This document shows, piece by piece, positions 1 through 8,272 of a DNA stretch of 64,000 bases. The position numbers and the translations under genes were made by a program. Within the stretch, counting starts at the first letter, position 1, and each line of letters starts with the position of its first letter. The stretch is from an uncultured Pelagibacteraceae bacterium (lineage in GTDB: Bacteria > Pseudomonadota > Alphaproteobacteria > Pelagibacterales > Pelagibacteraceae), in NCBI GenBank assembly GCA_902533445.1, contig CACALX010000002.1:62001-126000 (forward strand), given 5' to 3'. The notes under the pieces were generated by a model. The model ran no database searches, was not told the DNA's origin, and saw only the letters and a program-made list of their open reading frames with translations.

Positions 1-89
1 AAAGACTTATATTTCAATTTAATTAGAAATATGTCTACGTCGTTTAAAGGCTGTTAACATAGCGTTCATATTTCTATATAATGTAGAAT

Positions 90-629
90 ATGAAAATTAG
101 CACTGGAGATAAATTAGAGGAAATTACTCTTCCAGATCAGAATGGTAACTCATTTAATTTATCTCAGACCTTGGGAAAAAAAGTTTTATTAACTTTTTAT
201 AGAATCGCAGGTTGTAGCTTCTGCAATCTAAGACTTAATGAAATTAATAAAAGATTTGGTGAGCTAGGAAATAACTTTACGCATGTTGGAATATTTCATT
301 CACCAGTAGATAATTTAAAATCATATATGGATAAACATAAAAATTTACCATTCACAGTGTTAGCAGATGAAAATTTTGAATATTTTCAAAAATATGAAAT
401 TGAAAGATCAGTGAGTAAAACACTAAACGCAATGTTGTTTAAGGCGCATAAAATTATTCCTGCTATGATGAAAGGATATATTCCTACAAGAATAAAAGGT
501 CATTTAGATATAGCTGTGACTGATGTTCTAATTAATGAAGACGGTGTGGTTCAAAATGTTTATTATGCTAAAAAGGATATAGCAGATCACTTTGAGTTCA
601 ATAAAATCAAAGATTTTGCTTTAAATTAA
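90..629 (+). CDS. Peroxiredoxin-like (AhpC/TSA, thioredoxin-fold) protein
   Basis: A 179-residue soluble protein with a thioredoxin-fold AhpC/TSA layout. The N-terminal segment has the typical GD..P.F.L.D..G pattern. It is followed by a beta strand ending in GCSFCNLRL, which places Cys42 and Cys45 as a CxxC pair at the usual active-site position. The family reduces peroxides or acts as a thiol oxidoreductase; the substrate here is unknown. It lies 42 bases upstream of a 2-oxoglutarate dioxygenase gene on the same strand and may be co-transcribed with it. The ATG at 90 is the only reasonable start. The family call is secure, the precise role is not. Confidence 0.8.
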   Translation: MKISTGDKLEEITLPDQNGNSFNLSQTLGKKVLLTFYRIAGCSFCNLRLNEINKRFGELGNNFTHVGIFHSPVDNLKSYMDKHKNLPFTVLADENFEYFQKYEIERSVSKTLNAMLFKAHKIIPAMMKGYIPTRIKGHLDIAVTDVLINEDGVVQNVYYAKKDIADHFEFNKIKDFALN

Positions 630-671
630 TTGATATAGAGAATTTTTTTTTATTTCATATAATAAAACTTA

Positions 672-1553
672 ATGAACGATTTAAATTTATTTAAAAAAAA
701 TGGCTTTCTTGTTAAAGAAAATCTAATATCTCAGACAAAAATAAATAAAATTAATAAAATTGTTAATGAAGTAATTTCAAAAGAAAAAAAAAGAAAAAAA
801 GGTAATGGTACAAATAGAACTCAGTCCTATGATAATTACCATTTTGTCTACAATTCAAGTTCTTCAAAAAATAAAGAAATTCTAAGACTAAACAATCCTC
901 AAAATAGGCATAAAATATTCTATCAATTATCTAGAGATAAAAAGATTATATCCATAGCTAAAAAATTATTAGGTGGGACAGTTAGATTTCATCTTGGTAA
1001 GTTAAATTTTAAGCTTCCGAATAAGAAAAAAGGCAGTGAAATTGGATGGCACCAAGATTGGGCTTTTTACCCTCATACAAACGATGATTTAATTACAGTT
1101 GGTATATATTTAGATGATTGCTATGAAAAAAATGGGCCTCTTAAAATAATAAAAAATTCACACAAAAAGAAATTATACAGTCACCACAATAAAGAAAATT
1201 ATTTTGTTGGGAAGATAGATACTAAGAAAGATAAAATAGGAACTAAAGATAGTGTTTCTATAACTGGGACAGCAGGAACAGTAGTATTTTTTCATTGTAG
1301 ATCAGTTCATGGCTCTGGACACAATCAAATGAATAACTCGAGACCCCTAATTTTATTTGGTTATAGAGCTTGTGATGCGTGGCCATTAATTAATGATGGA
1401 AACCCTCATCCTGAAGTAAATTTAGAGAATTATGATAAAAATATTATTGTGGGAAATAAATCAATAAAACCAAGATTAACTAAAGTTCCAACCATAATCC
1501 CACTTCCTAAGAAGAAACATTACGTTTCTATCTATGAGCTTCAAAAAAATTAA
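672..1553 (+). CDS. Phytanoyl-CoA dioxygenase (PhyH) family Fe(II)/2-oxoglutarate oxygenase, possible PhnY-type phosphonate hydroxylase
   Basis: A 293-residue PhyH-family oxygenase. The iron-binding facial triad is visible: His127 and Asp129 in GWHQDWAFYPHTNDDL and a distal His213 in RSVHGSGHNQ. Arg224 is placed to bind 2-oxoglutarate. Known PhnY and PhnY* enzymes belong to this family and hydroxylate 2-aminoethylphosphonate or methylphosphonate before PhnZ cleaves the C-P bond. A PhnZ-like gene lies about 14 kb away (15463-16014) and the C-P lyase genes begin next door, so a phosphonate substrate is plausible. That is inference from context; other small substrates are equally possible for the family. 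A TATAAT sequence sits 8 bases before the ATG. Confidence 0.75.
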   Translation: MNDLNLFKKNGFLVKENLISQTKINKINKIVNEVISKEKKRKKGNGTNRTQSYDNYHFVYNSSSSKNKEILRLNNPQNRHKIFYQLSRDKKIISIAKKLLGGTVRFHLGKLNFKLPNKKKGSEIGWHQDWAFYPHTNDDLITVGIYLDDCYEKNGPLKIIKNSHKKKLYSHHNKENYFVGKIDTKKDKIGTKDSVSITGTAGTVVFFHCRSVHGSGHNQMNNSRPLILFGYRACDAWPLINDGNPHPEVNLENYDKNIIVGNKSIKPRLTKVPTIIPLPKKKHYVSIYELQKN

Positions 1554-1573
1554 GCATTATTACAAATTAATTT

Positions 1574-1595
1574 TAACAAATCTTTAATATAATAT
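1574..1595 (+). promoter_or_regulatory. Candidate Pho box upstream of the 79-residue membrane protein
   Basis: Two adjoining 11-base units, TAACAAATCTT and TAATATAATAT, closely match the pstS-upstream units read on the pstS coding strand (TAACAAATCTG, TAATATTAACA). The array lies about 46 bases before the ATG at 1642, with room for a -10 element (TAAAAT or GATAAT). This suggests PhoB control of the small gene. The match is by eye and the background is AT-rich. Confidence 0.5.
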
Positions 1596-1641
1596 TATCG
1601 TAATTTAAAATGATAATAGAATTAAAAAATAAGGAGAGAAA

Positions 1642-1881
1642 ATGACTGCAAATATAAGAATTTTAAAATGGACAAGCACAGTGTTAACACTTTTAGGAAT
1701 ATTAACTTTTTATTTAGATTACTATCCTTATAGCATGATACCTCACAGTTTAGGTATAGTTGGTTGGACAATTGTTGGTACCATTACAAAAGACAAACCA
1801 TTATTAACAAATTTTTCATTACAAATACCGATAATGATAGCAGGTATAATTAAATACTCTTATACAACAGGAATATTTTAG
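1642..1881 (+). CDS. Small hydrophobic membrane protein, function unknown
   Basis: A 79-residue protein with two or three predicted membrane segments (about residues 10-26, 35-49 and 60-73) and almost no charged residues outside them. I do not recognise the family. A clear Shine-Dalgarno sequence (AAGGAGAG) precedes the ATG by the right distance, which argues for a real gene. Its 3' end overlaps the 3' end of phnM by 4 bases on the opposite strand. A pstS-like 11-base repeat pair lies upstream, so it is probably induced by phosphate starvation together with the surrounding phosphonate genes. Its role could be structural or accessory to transport; nothing in the sequence decides this. Confidence 0.65.
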   Translation: MTANIRILKWTSTVLTLLGILTFYLDYYPYSMIPHSLGIVGWTIVGTITKDKPLLTNFSLQIPIMIAGIIKYSYTTGIF

Positions 1882-3014
1882 CTTACTTGGATTCCGTTTG
1901 ACCAAACGTTTTTCACAACAGGTGAATTTTGATAAATTTTAAACCTTACTAAATCTGCTCTTTTATTGTTGTCAATTAAACCCCTATCATTTAAATTTGT
2001 GGCTATAGATGGAGCGTGACTAGCTGCTGCAAATGCTTTTGGAAGATTATCAATTTCTAAACCCCATTTGACAACAGATATAATTAATGAGGATGGAATA
2101 TAATCTGAACTTAAGATGTCTAAACAATCATTTTCTAAGAGTTCTTTTGCAGATATATTCCCAGAGTGTGAACCTCCCCTAAGTAAATTAGGAGATCCCA
2201 TCATGACTTTAATATTGTAATCTTTAGAAGTTTTGGCTGCTTCTAATGTTGTTGGAAATTCAGCCAATTTTACTCCATATTTATTTGAATTATGAACATC
2301 ATTTTCAGTGGTATCGTCATGACTAGCCAAAATACAATCATATGAGGATTTAAATTCTAGAATTTTATCTATGTGCTTCTTGCTGTTTTTTTTTTGAAGA
2401 TTTTTTAAGTGTTCAAAATGAATTTCCATTTCATTTTCTGTCATACCATGTTTAATTGAAAGATATTCTTTGTACTTATCTATAACTCTAAATTGCCTCT
2501 GACCTGGTGTATGATCCATTATACTAATCAGTTTTACATCGTGAGTTTCGTTATATTCGTCTAATTCATCAGTTAAATTCTCTGAACATGTTTCGGCTCT
2601 TAAATGTATTTTATGATCAATCTTGAGAATATTATCTTTCTTAAAATTTGAAATTATATCTGAACAGTTTTTTGCATATTTTTTGTATTTTCCTGTTTTT
2701 TCGATAGAACCAACTCTCAATGCATCAAAAACTGTAGTGATTCCAACAGATGCTAATTCTCTATCATGAGATAAAATTGCATTTTCTACTGGAAATGAAA
2801 CTTTAGGTCTTGGTGTCATGTGTCTTTCAAGATTGTCAGTATGTAATTCAACCAATCCTGGCGAAATATAATCTTTTTCGCAGTCTATAGAACTTTTGTT
2901 ATTACTTAATCCACTACTTATATCGACTATCTTGTTATCTTTAATCCTGATATGACCATGAACGATTTCATCTTTTTTAATTATCATGGCATTGTTTAAA
3001 ATATATTCATTCAT
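1878..3014 (-). CDS. phnM: PhnM, alpha-D-ribose 1-methylphosphonate 5-triphosphate diphosphatase
   Basis: A 378-residue amidohydrolase-superfamily enzyme of the C-P lyase pathway. It removes pyrophosphate from ribose 1-alkylphosphonate 5-triphosphate to give the substrate of PhnJ. Visible metal-binding landmarks are His58, Asp60 and His65 (VELHTDNLERH), a later MDHTPGQRQ motif, ASHDDTT and a C-terminal SSDYIPSS. Length and motifs agree with the family. It is transcribed separately from phnGHIJKLN, because a plus-strand DUF1045 gene lies between them. The ATG at 3014 is supported by good N-terminal alignment to PhnM. A candidate Pho repeat lies upstream. Confidence 0.95.
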   Translation of the reverse strand: MNEYILNNAMIIKKDEIVHGHIRIKDNKIVDISSGLSNNKSSIDCEKDYISPGLVELHTDNLERHMTPRPKVSFPVENAILSHDRELASVGITTVFDALRVGSIEKTGKYKKYAKNCSDIISNFKKDNILKIDHKIHLRAETCSENLTDELDEYNETHDVKLISIMDHTPGQRQFRVIDKYKEYLSIKHGMTENEMEIHFEHLKNLQKKNSKKHIDKILEFKSSYDCILASHDDTTENDVHNSNKYGVKLAEFPTTLEAAKTSKDYNIKVMMGSPNLLRGGSHSGNISAKELLENDCLDILSSDYIPSSLIISVVKWGLEIDNLPKAFAAASHAPSIATNLNDRGLIDNNKRADLVRFKIYQNSPVVKNVWSNGIQVS

Positions 3015-3031
3015 CGCTTTTTAATACACAT

Positions 3032-3053
3032 GAATTGTTACAAATATTTTAAA
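3032..3053 (-). promoter_or_regulatory. Candidate Pho box upstream of phnM
   Basis: Read on the minus strand, the two 11-base units are TTTAAAATATT and TGTAACAATTC; the second matches the pstS-type unit well. The array ends only about 17 bases from the phnM ATG, close for a classical -10 plus leader, so it may also serve the divergent DUF1045 gene. Weak to moderate support. Confidence 0.35.
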
Positions 3054-3092
3054 TTTGAAAAAAAAATTTATATAAGTATTAAAAGTTGAATT

Positions 3093-3806
3093 ATGAAAAA
3101 ATATTCTAGATACGCTATTTATTATGCACCACCAAAAGAGAGTAGTCTAGAAGAATTTGGCAGATATTGGTTCGGTTGGGATCCACTTAATGCAAAGTTA
3201 ATAAATAACAAACATAGAATTAATTATCTAAAAAGATTTGGAATTAAAAACTTAATAAACATAGATAAAAATGTTTTAATTGCAAAGAAATATGGGTTTC
3301 ACGGCACACTTATTCCTCCTTTTAAACTAAACAAAAATTATAGTACCAATACATTATTTAAAAAAACTGAGGAAATAGCAAAAAAATTCAAAAAATTTAA
3401 ATTTTATAAATTTAAATTAAAAAAAATAAATAATTTTTATGCTTTTGTTCAAAATAAAAAAAATAATAACATTAATAAGTTATCAAATAGACTAGTTAGA
3501 GAATTATTTAAATTTAGATCACCTCTTACAAAAAAAGAAATTGATAGAAGAAATCCCTCTAAACTAAGTAAATTACAATTAAATATTTTATATAAATGGG
3601 GATACCCCTATTTAATGTCAGAATTTAATTTCCATATGACCCTTGCATCAGAGGTCACAGGAAACAAATTGTACCTTGAGTTAAAAAAAATTGAAAGAAA
3701 CAAACAAATCATTTTAAATGAAATAAATAATTTTGATAAAATATATATATTTGGTGAAAACCAAAAAGGAATGTTTGAGAATTTAGAAAATTTTTCACTT
3801 AGCTAA
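3093..3806 (+). CDS. DUF1045 family phosphonate-operon protein (2H phosphoesterase-like)
   Basis: A 237-residue protein of the DUF1045 family, found in many phosphonate clusters. Two H-x-T motifs, His70-Thr72 (YGFHGTLIPPF) and His181-Thr183 (FNFHMTLAS), are the hallmark of the 2H phosphoesterase / 2',5' RNA ligase-like fold. That fold typically opens cyclic phosphodiesters. PhnJ releases 5-phosphoribosyl 1,2-cyclic phosphate, which PhnP opens in other bacteria; no phnP is seen in this window. It is therefore a good candidate for that step, although this is inference. The gene is convergent with phnN (12-base overlap) and divergent from phnM. The call to family is firm, the function is open. 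Confidence 0.85.
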   Translation: MKKYSRYAIYYAPPKESSLEEFGRYWFGWDPLNAKLINNKHRINYLKRFGIKNLINIDKNVLIAKKYGFHGTLIPPFKLNKNYSTNTLFKKTEEIAKKFKKFKFYKFKLKKINNFYAFVQNKKNNNINKLSNRLVRELFKFRSPLTKKEIDRRNPSKLSKLQLNILYKWGYPYLMSEFNFHMTLASEVTGNKLYLELKKIERNKQIILNEINNFDKIYIFGENQKGMFENLENFSLS

Positions 3807-4331
3807 AATTATTTTTTTCAATTTATTTGCACCTATAGCTATTGATTTATTATTATTTATAGTAATTATATTTTTCGGTATCAAATTAATTTTTCTTTTT
3901 ATCCTTTTATTAATTGATTTTTTGTCTTCTCGAGCTCGATTTACAAGTCTCTTTTTAATAATTGTTGATGGGGCAATAATATTAATTATTTTAACGTTAT
4001 TAACTTTTTTTTTTACTTTAAAAAGTACTTTTCTTGATCCATTAAAAATTACTGTTTTACCTTCCTCTATTTTTTTTATTTCCTTTAATGGAATACCGTA
4101 TGAAAAACCATGAGCTTTCCAGTAAACAAAGAAATGTTTTTTTAAAATCTTATCTTCAAAATTTTTAATTGATATGCTGTAATGATCTTCATTTTTAATA
4201 TCTTTTTTCCTAGTGATGTACCTTTTTACCAAAATGGAATTAGGAATTTTTTTAATTACTTTTTTTAATAAAGTATCTTTTCCTGATCCTGATGGTCCAA
4301 CGACTACGATAAGCTGACCGTTATTTTGCAT
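3795..4331 (-). CDS. phnN: PhnN, ribose 1,5-bisphosphate phosphokinase
   Basis: A 178-residue P-loop kinase. It phosphorylates ribose 1,5-bisphosphate to PRPP, the last step that returns the ribosyl carrier of the C-P lyase pathway to metabolism. The Walker A motif GPSGSGKDT spans residues 12-20, and the guanylate-kinase-like body (KRYITRKK, YWKAHGFSYGIP) is typical of PhnN. It is the last gene of the phnGHIJKLN run and its start overlaps the end of phnL by 11 bases. Its end overlaps the DUF1045 gene on the other strand. Confidence 0.93.
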   Translation of the reverse strand: MQNNGQLIVVVGPSGSGKDTLLKKVIKKIPNSILVKRYITRKKDIKNEDHYSISIKNFEDKILKKHFFVYWKAHGFSYGIPLKEIKKIEEGKTVIFNGSRKVLFKVKKKVNNVKIINIIAPSTIIKKRLVNRAREDKKSINKRIKRKINLIPKNIITINNNKSIAIGANKLKKIILAK

Positions 4332-4998
4332 CTGATATTTTTGTAATATCTATTTCCCTAGCATTTAAATATTTACGTGAATATTCATCATGAAAAATAC
4401 CAATTATTGATGATCCACTATCTTTTTTTTCATTAATCAAATTCAAAACAATATCTTTGTTAACACTATCTAAACTAGCAGTTGGTTCATCTAGTAATAA
4501 ACATGGATAATTTCTAATCAGTCCCCTAGCAACATTAACTCTTTGTTGTTCTCCTCCTGAAAAAGTGAGTGGCGATAAATTCCATAAGTTTTTATCTATA
4601 TTAAGTTTTAGTAAAATTTTTTCAGCTTTTTCAAGAACTTCATCTTGATCTGAATTTGTTTCTAATAAGGGCTCCATAACAATTTCAATTGTAGGAACAC
4701 GAGGTATCACTCTAAGAAATTGACTAACATATCCTATTATATTTTTTCTAAGTTCAATAATATTTCTAGGATATTTGTGATCTATGTTGTGATTATTAAT
4801 TTTAATTTGTCCTGATTGAAAAACATAGTTTCCATAAATCATTTTTAAAATACTAGACTTTCCAACACCTGATGGTCCTGTTAACGCTACAATTTCTCCA
4901 GGATTAATTTTCAAATTCAAATTATTAAAAACTAATATGTTTGTTTTGCCCTGATTATGAAGTGTAAATTTTTTTGTAATTTTATTTAGTTCAATCAT
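4321..4998 (-). CDS. phnL: PhnL, ABC-type ATPase subunit of the C-P lyase system
   Basis: A 225-residue ABC ATPase. It carries Walker A (GPSGVGKSS), signature (FSGGEQQRVNVARG) and Walker B (LLLDEPTASLD) motifs. In E. coli, PhnL is needed with PhnI, G and H to load the phosphonate onto ATP ribose, and PhnK/PhnL dock on the core complex rather than on a permease. Position directly after phnK with a 2-base gap and length both fit. No membrane partner lies in this run, which supports the C-P lyase role rather than transport. Confidence 0.93.
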   Translation of the reverse strand: MIELNKITKKFTLHNQGKTNILVFNNLNLKINPGEIVALTGPSGVGKSSILKMIYGNYVFQSGQIKINNHNIDHKYPRNIIELRKNIIGYVSQFLRVIPRVPTIEIVMEPLLETNSDQDEVLEKAEKILLKLNIDKNLWNLSPLTFSGGEQQRVNVARGLIRNYPCLLLDEPTASLDSVNKDIVLNLINEKKDSGSSIIGIFHDEYSRKYLNAREIDITKISDAK

Positions 4999-5000
4999 TT

Positions 5001-5768
5001 TTAAACCTGTAATACTGAACTAACTAACAACTGAGTATAAGAATGTTGCGGATCATCTAATACCTGATCACAAAGTCCAGACTCAACAGCCTCTCCATTT
5101 TTCATAACAATAATTTTATCAGCTAACAATCTAATCACTGCTAAATCGTGAGAAACGATTACAACTGATAAATTTAATTCTCTAACTAATTTTCTTAACA
5201 AATCTAAAATTTTTGCTTGAACAGAAACATCAAGACCTCCTGTTGGTTCGTCCATGAAAATTATTTTAGGACTCGTAACCAAATTTTTTGCTATTTGTAA
5301 TCTTTGCAACATTCCACCAGAAAATGTTCTTGGAAAATCATCTACTCTACTTTTATCGATTTCCACTTTATCTAACCATTTAAAAATAGTTTGCCTAATT
5401 TTTCCATAATTTCTTTGTCCAATCGACATTAATCTTTCACTAATATTTCCACCAGCACTTACATCTAATCTTAAACCGTCTCTAGGATTTTGGTGAACAA
5501 AAGCTAATTCAGTTCTTATCAATAACCTTTTCAATGACTCAGATATTTCAAGAAAATCAATCGTTTCATTACCTGTTTCAATTAAGATTTTTCCACTATC
5601 AGGAATAAGATTGCCTGATATGGAATTTATAAAAGTTGTTTTTCCTGAGCCAGATTCTCCTACTACACCAACGACTTCCCCAGGATATAATGTCAAATTC
5701 ATATTTTTGCATCCCACTTGATTACCGTAATATTTGTTTAAATTTTGAACTGACAAAATTGGTTGCAT
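5001..5768 (-). CDS. phnK: PhnK, ABC-type ATPase subunit of the C-P lyase complex
   Basis: A 255-residue ABC ATPase resembling oligopeptide-transport ATPases, as PhnK does. Visible motifs are Walker A (GESGSGKTT), signature (FSGGMLQRLQIAKN) and Walker B (IIFMDEPTGGLD). PhnK binds the PhnGHIJ core and is required for phosphonate breakdown in vivo. The gene directly abuts phnJ with no intergenic space, indicating one transcript. Confidence 0.93.
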   Translation of the reverse strand: MQPILSVQNLNKYYGNQVGCKNMNLTLYPGEVVGVVGESGSGKTTFINSISGNLIPDSGKILIETGNETIDFLEISESLKRLLIRTELAFVHQNPRDGLRLDVSAGGNISERLMSIGQRNYGKIRQTIFKWLDKVEIDKSRVDDFPRTFSGGMLQRLQIAKNLVTSPKIIFMDEPTGGLDVSVQAKILDLLRKLVRELNLSVVIVSHDLAVIRLLADKIIVMKNGEAVESGLCDQVLDDPQHSYTQLLVSSVLQV

Positions 5769-6650
5769 TTAATTATTTTCCATTCTTTGATTACAATAAT
5801 TTGTATCTGAACATATAAATGATCTATTACCCTCATCATCAGTAATTATTTCATCTAAAAAACTCTCATTTGATCCACAAATAGAACATTTGTAAGGTGC
5901 CTTTGAGGGATCAAATGGATAATCCTCAAAATCAAGACTCGTTACTTCAGTATATGGTGGTATTGCATAAATTCTTTGCTCTCTTCCTGCTCCAAATAAT
6001 TGAATAGCAGGGTTATTGTCCATTTTTGGGTTATCAAATTTTGGAATAGGTGATGGGTCCATTATATATCTACCATTTGTCTTTACTGGATAAGCATATG
6101 CTGTTTCTATATGACCATTTTTGGTAATATCTTCATATAACTTTACATGCATAATTCCATATTCTGATAGTGCATGCATTTTTTTAGTTTCTTGATATCT
6201 TGGTTCTAAAAACGCAAGAGGTTCTGGTATTGGAACTTGATAAACAAGTATTTGTTTTTCTTTTAACTTTTCTTCTGGAATTCTGTGTCTTGTCTGAATT
6301 ATCGAAGCTTGGCTTGTTTTTTCTGTGGTCTCAATATTAGCAGTTTTTTTAAAGAAATTTCTAATTGAAACTGCGTTTGTAGTATCATCTGCTCCTTGAT
6401 CAATAACTTTTATCACATCTTCAGTTGTTAAACATGACGATGTTACTTGAACCCCTCCTGTTCCCCATCCGTATGGCATAGGCATTTCTCTAGATGAAAA
6501 TGGAACTTGATAACCTGGTATGCAAAGAGCTTTAATCAAAGCTCTTCTTATCATTCTTTTTGTATTTTCGTCTAAATAAGCAAAATTATAAATTTCATCT
6601 TGAGCTGCAACAGCATTTTTTTTATTTTTAAATTTAAGTACGTTGTTCAT
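5769..6650 (-). CDS. phnJ: PhnJ, C-P lyase (radical SAM, alpha-D-ribose 1-methylphosphonate 5-phosphate lyase)
   Basis: A 293-residue catalytic subunit that cleaves the C-P bond using S-adenosylmethionine and a 4Fe-4S cluster, releasing methane from methylphosphonate. The cysteines Cys255, Cys258, Cys280 and Cys286 keep exactly the 3-22-6 spacing of the E. coli cluster and catalytic cysteines. The glycine-rich motif YGWGTGGVQVTSS is also conserved. The reading frame is intact, so the pathway is probably functional. The start overlaps the end of phnI by 17 bases. Aerobic methane release from methylphosphonate is a known SAR11 trait in strains carrying this gene. Confidence 0.97.
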   Translation of the reverse strand: MNNVLKFKNKKNAVAAQDEIYNFAYLDENTKRMIRRALIKALCIPGYQVPFSSREMPMPYGWGTGGVQVTSSCLTTEDVIKVIDQGADDTTNAVSIRNFFKKTANIETTEKTSQASIIQTRHRIPEEKLKEKQILVYQVPIPEPLAFLEPRYQETKKMHALSEYGIMHVKLYEDITKNGHIETAYAYPVKTNGRYIMDPSPIPKFDNPKMDNNPAIQLFGAGREQRIYAIPPYTEVTSLDFEDYPFDPSKAPYKCSICGSNESFLDEIITDDEGNRSFICSDTNYCNQRMENN

Positions 6651-7713
6651 TTTTTTTATACTCTTCTCTAATTTTTCTTACTAAATCCAATTCCGCCTGA
6701 AAATCTACATAATGGGGTAATTTGATATGTTCTAAAAAACCTGTGGCTTGAATATTATCACAATGAGATATAACAAATTCTTCATCTTGAGCAGCAACAC
6801 CCAAATACTCTTCACCAAATTCTCTCCATCTCATTGATCTATCAACTAAAGCCATAGAAATAGCTTTTCTCTCTAATTGACCAAAAACTAAACCATATCC
6901 ACGGGTAAATTGAGCAGGTATTTTTTTACTACCTTTAAATTGGTTTACTGACTCACACTCAGTAAACATGACATCAGCAATATTTATTTCTATACCTAAT
7001 TCTGGAATTTCAAATTGTACTTCAACGTAACCAGTCCTTAATTCACCAACAAATGCATGGTTTCTAGCATACCCTCTCTGTGTTGAGTAAGCTAAACCAA
7101 GAAGAAAACCTTCATCTCCCCTTGAAAGAGATTGCAATCGTTCAGATCTTGTTAAAGGAAAATTAATTGGGTTTCTTGTAATATCTTTAGATGTTCTGCC
7201 ACTAGGTATTTCTTTTTGAATTAATCCTTCTTTATTTAAAAAGCTTAAAACATGGGGGATTTCCTTATCATCATATTTTTCAATCTTAGCTTTTTCATAC
7301 TCACCATCAGCAAGAAGTTTGAAGTCAAGTAAACGGTGTGTGTAGTCAAATGTTGGGCCTAACTTTTGTTTACCTGGGATATCTTTAAATGTTGCAGATA
7401 TTCTTCTTAGGCATAACATTTTGCTAGTTTCGATAGGTTTGCTTGAACCAATTCTAGGTAAAGTAGTTCTATAGGCTCTCATTAGAAAAATTGCTTCAAT
7501 CAAGTCACCTCTAGACTGTTTGATTGCAAGAGCAGACAAATCTTTGTCATATAAAGATCCTTCTGACATAACTCTATCAACACTTAAAGTTAGTTGTTCA
7601 CTAATTTGTTTAATATTTAGTTCTGCTATATTTACATCCCCTCTTCTTATTTCGGATAACCAGGAATGTGCGTTATTTATTGCCTTTTCCCCACCTTTTA
7701 CTGATACATACAT
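6634..7713 (-). CDS. phnI: PhnI, C-P lyase core subunit (nucleosidase/phosphonylation component)
   Basis: A 359-residue core subunit of the PhnGHIJ complex. With PhnG, H and L it transfers the phosphonate to the ribose of ATP; PhnI alone shows nucleosidase activity in E. coli. The N-terminus (MYVSVKGGEKAI) and blocks such as GYGLVFGQLERKA and SRGDEGFLLGLAYSTQRGY are characteristic of the family, and length is normal. It sits between phnH and phnJ with minimal spacing, the standard gene order. Confidence 0.95.
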   Translation of the reverse strand: MYVSVKGGEKAINNAHSWLSEIRRGDVNIAELNIKQISEQLTLSVDRVMSEGSLYDKDLSALAIKQSRGDLIEAIFLMRAYRTTLPRIGSSKPIETSKMLCLRRISATFKDIPGKQKLGPTFDYTHRLLDFKLLADGEYEKAKIEKYDDKEIPHVLSFLNKEGLIQKEIPSGRTSKDITRNPINFPLTRSERLQSLSRGDEGFLLGLAYSTQRGYARNHAFVGELRTGYVEVQFEIPELGIEINIADVMFTECESVNQFKGSKKIPAQFTRGYGLVFGQLERKAISMALVDRSMRWREFGEEYLGVAAQDEEFVISHCDNIQATGFLEHIKLPHYVDFQAELDLVRKIREEYKKNEQRT

Positions 7714-7714
7714 T

Positions 7715-8269
7715 TTATAGCTCTCCTATTTTCAATGATCTTGGTATTGAATAAAATTTATCATTATCAACAAAATAAAAATCAAGTCCTAATGGAAATT
7801 GCTGGTTATTTTTTTTTATAATCTCTCTATCAGGTAAAAATATATTTTTAGAACTTTTAATACCAGGACCAGAAATTATGGCATTTGGTTTTTCAAATTG
7901 AGACTGGCAAATAATAGTACACGATTGATCAGGATTTTGCTCGTCCCCCTTTTTAAATTCATCTAATGGTAAAAGATCATCCCAAGTACCAATTGCAAAA
8001 TTTGCATTTTTTTTATCTGTAATGTTTGCACCTGTATTAAATTTAATCCAATCAATAGTTTCTGAATTGTTAATATTACGACCTAAAAAAATATTCGAAT
8101 AACTGTCACAAAAAGTTTTTATAATAGAGCAACTGGCTGAAAACATGTTTGAAGGCGAATTTATATTATCTAATATTTCGATCGAACCAGGATATGAAGT
8201 TGCAAACAAAATACTTCTAAAATAATCAGCACTTATTTGAGAATTATTTTTTTTAGAAACAACTTCCAT
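7715..8269 (-). CDS. phnH: PhnH, C-P lyase core subunit
   Basis: A 184-residue core subunit of the C-P lyase complex with a PLP-transferase-like fold but no cofactor. Recognisable features are the N-terminal FRSILFATSYPG region and IISGPGIKSSKNIFLPDRE near residue 130. Family members are about 190 residues. It lies 3 bases after phnG and 1 base before phnI on the minus strand, within the phnGHIJKLN run. The call rests on motif similarity and strict gene order. Confidence 0.9.
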   Translation of the reverse strand: MEVVSKKNNSQISADYFRSILFATSYPGSIEILDNINSPSNMFSASCSIIKTFCDSYSNIFLGRNINNSETIDWIKFNTGANITDKKNANFAIGTWDDLLPLDEFKKGDEQNPDQSCTIICQSQFEKPNAIISGPGIKSSKNIFLPDREIIKKNNQQFPLGLDFYFVDNDKFYSIPRSLKIGEL

Positions 8270-8272
8270 AGA

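Noticed and set aside
61-84. Possible Pho box upstream of the peroxiredoxin-like gene
   Set aside because: TGTTAACATAG/CGTTCATATTT agree at only about half the positions; not distinguishable from background.
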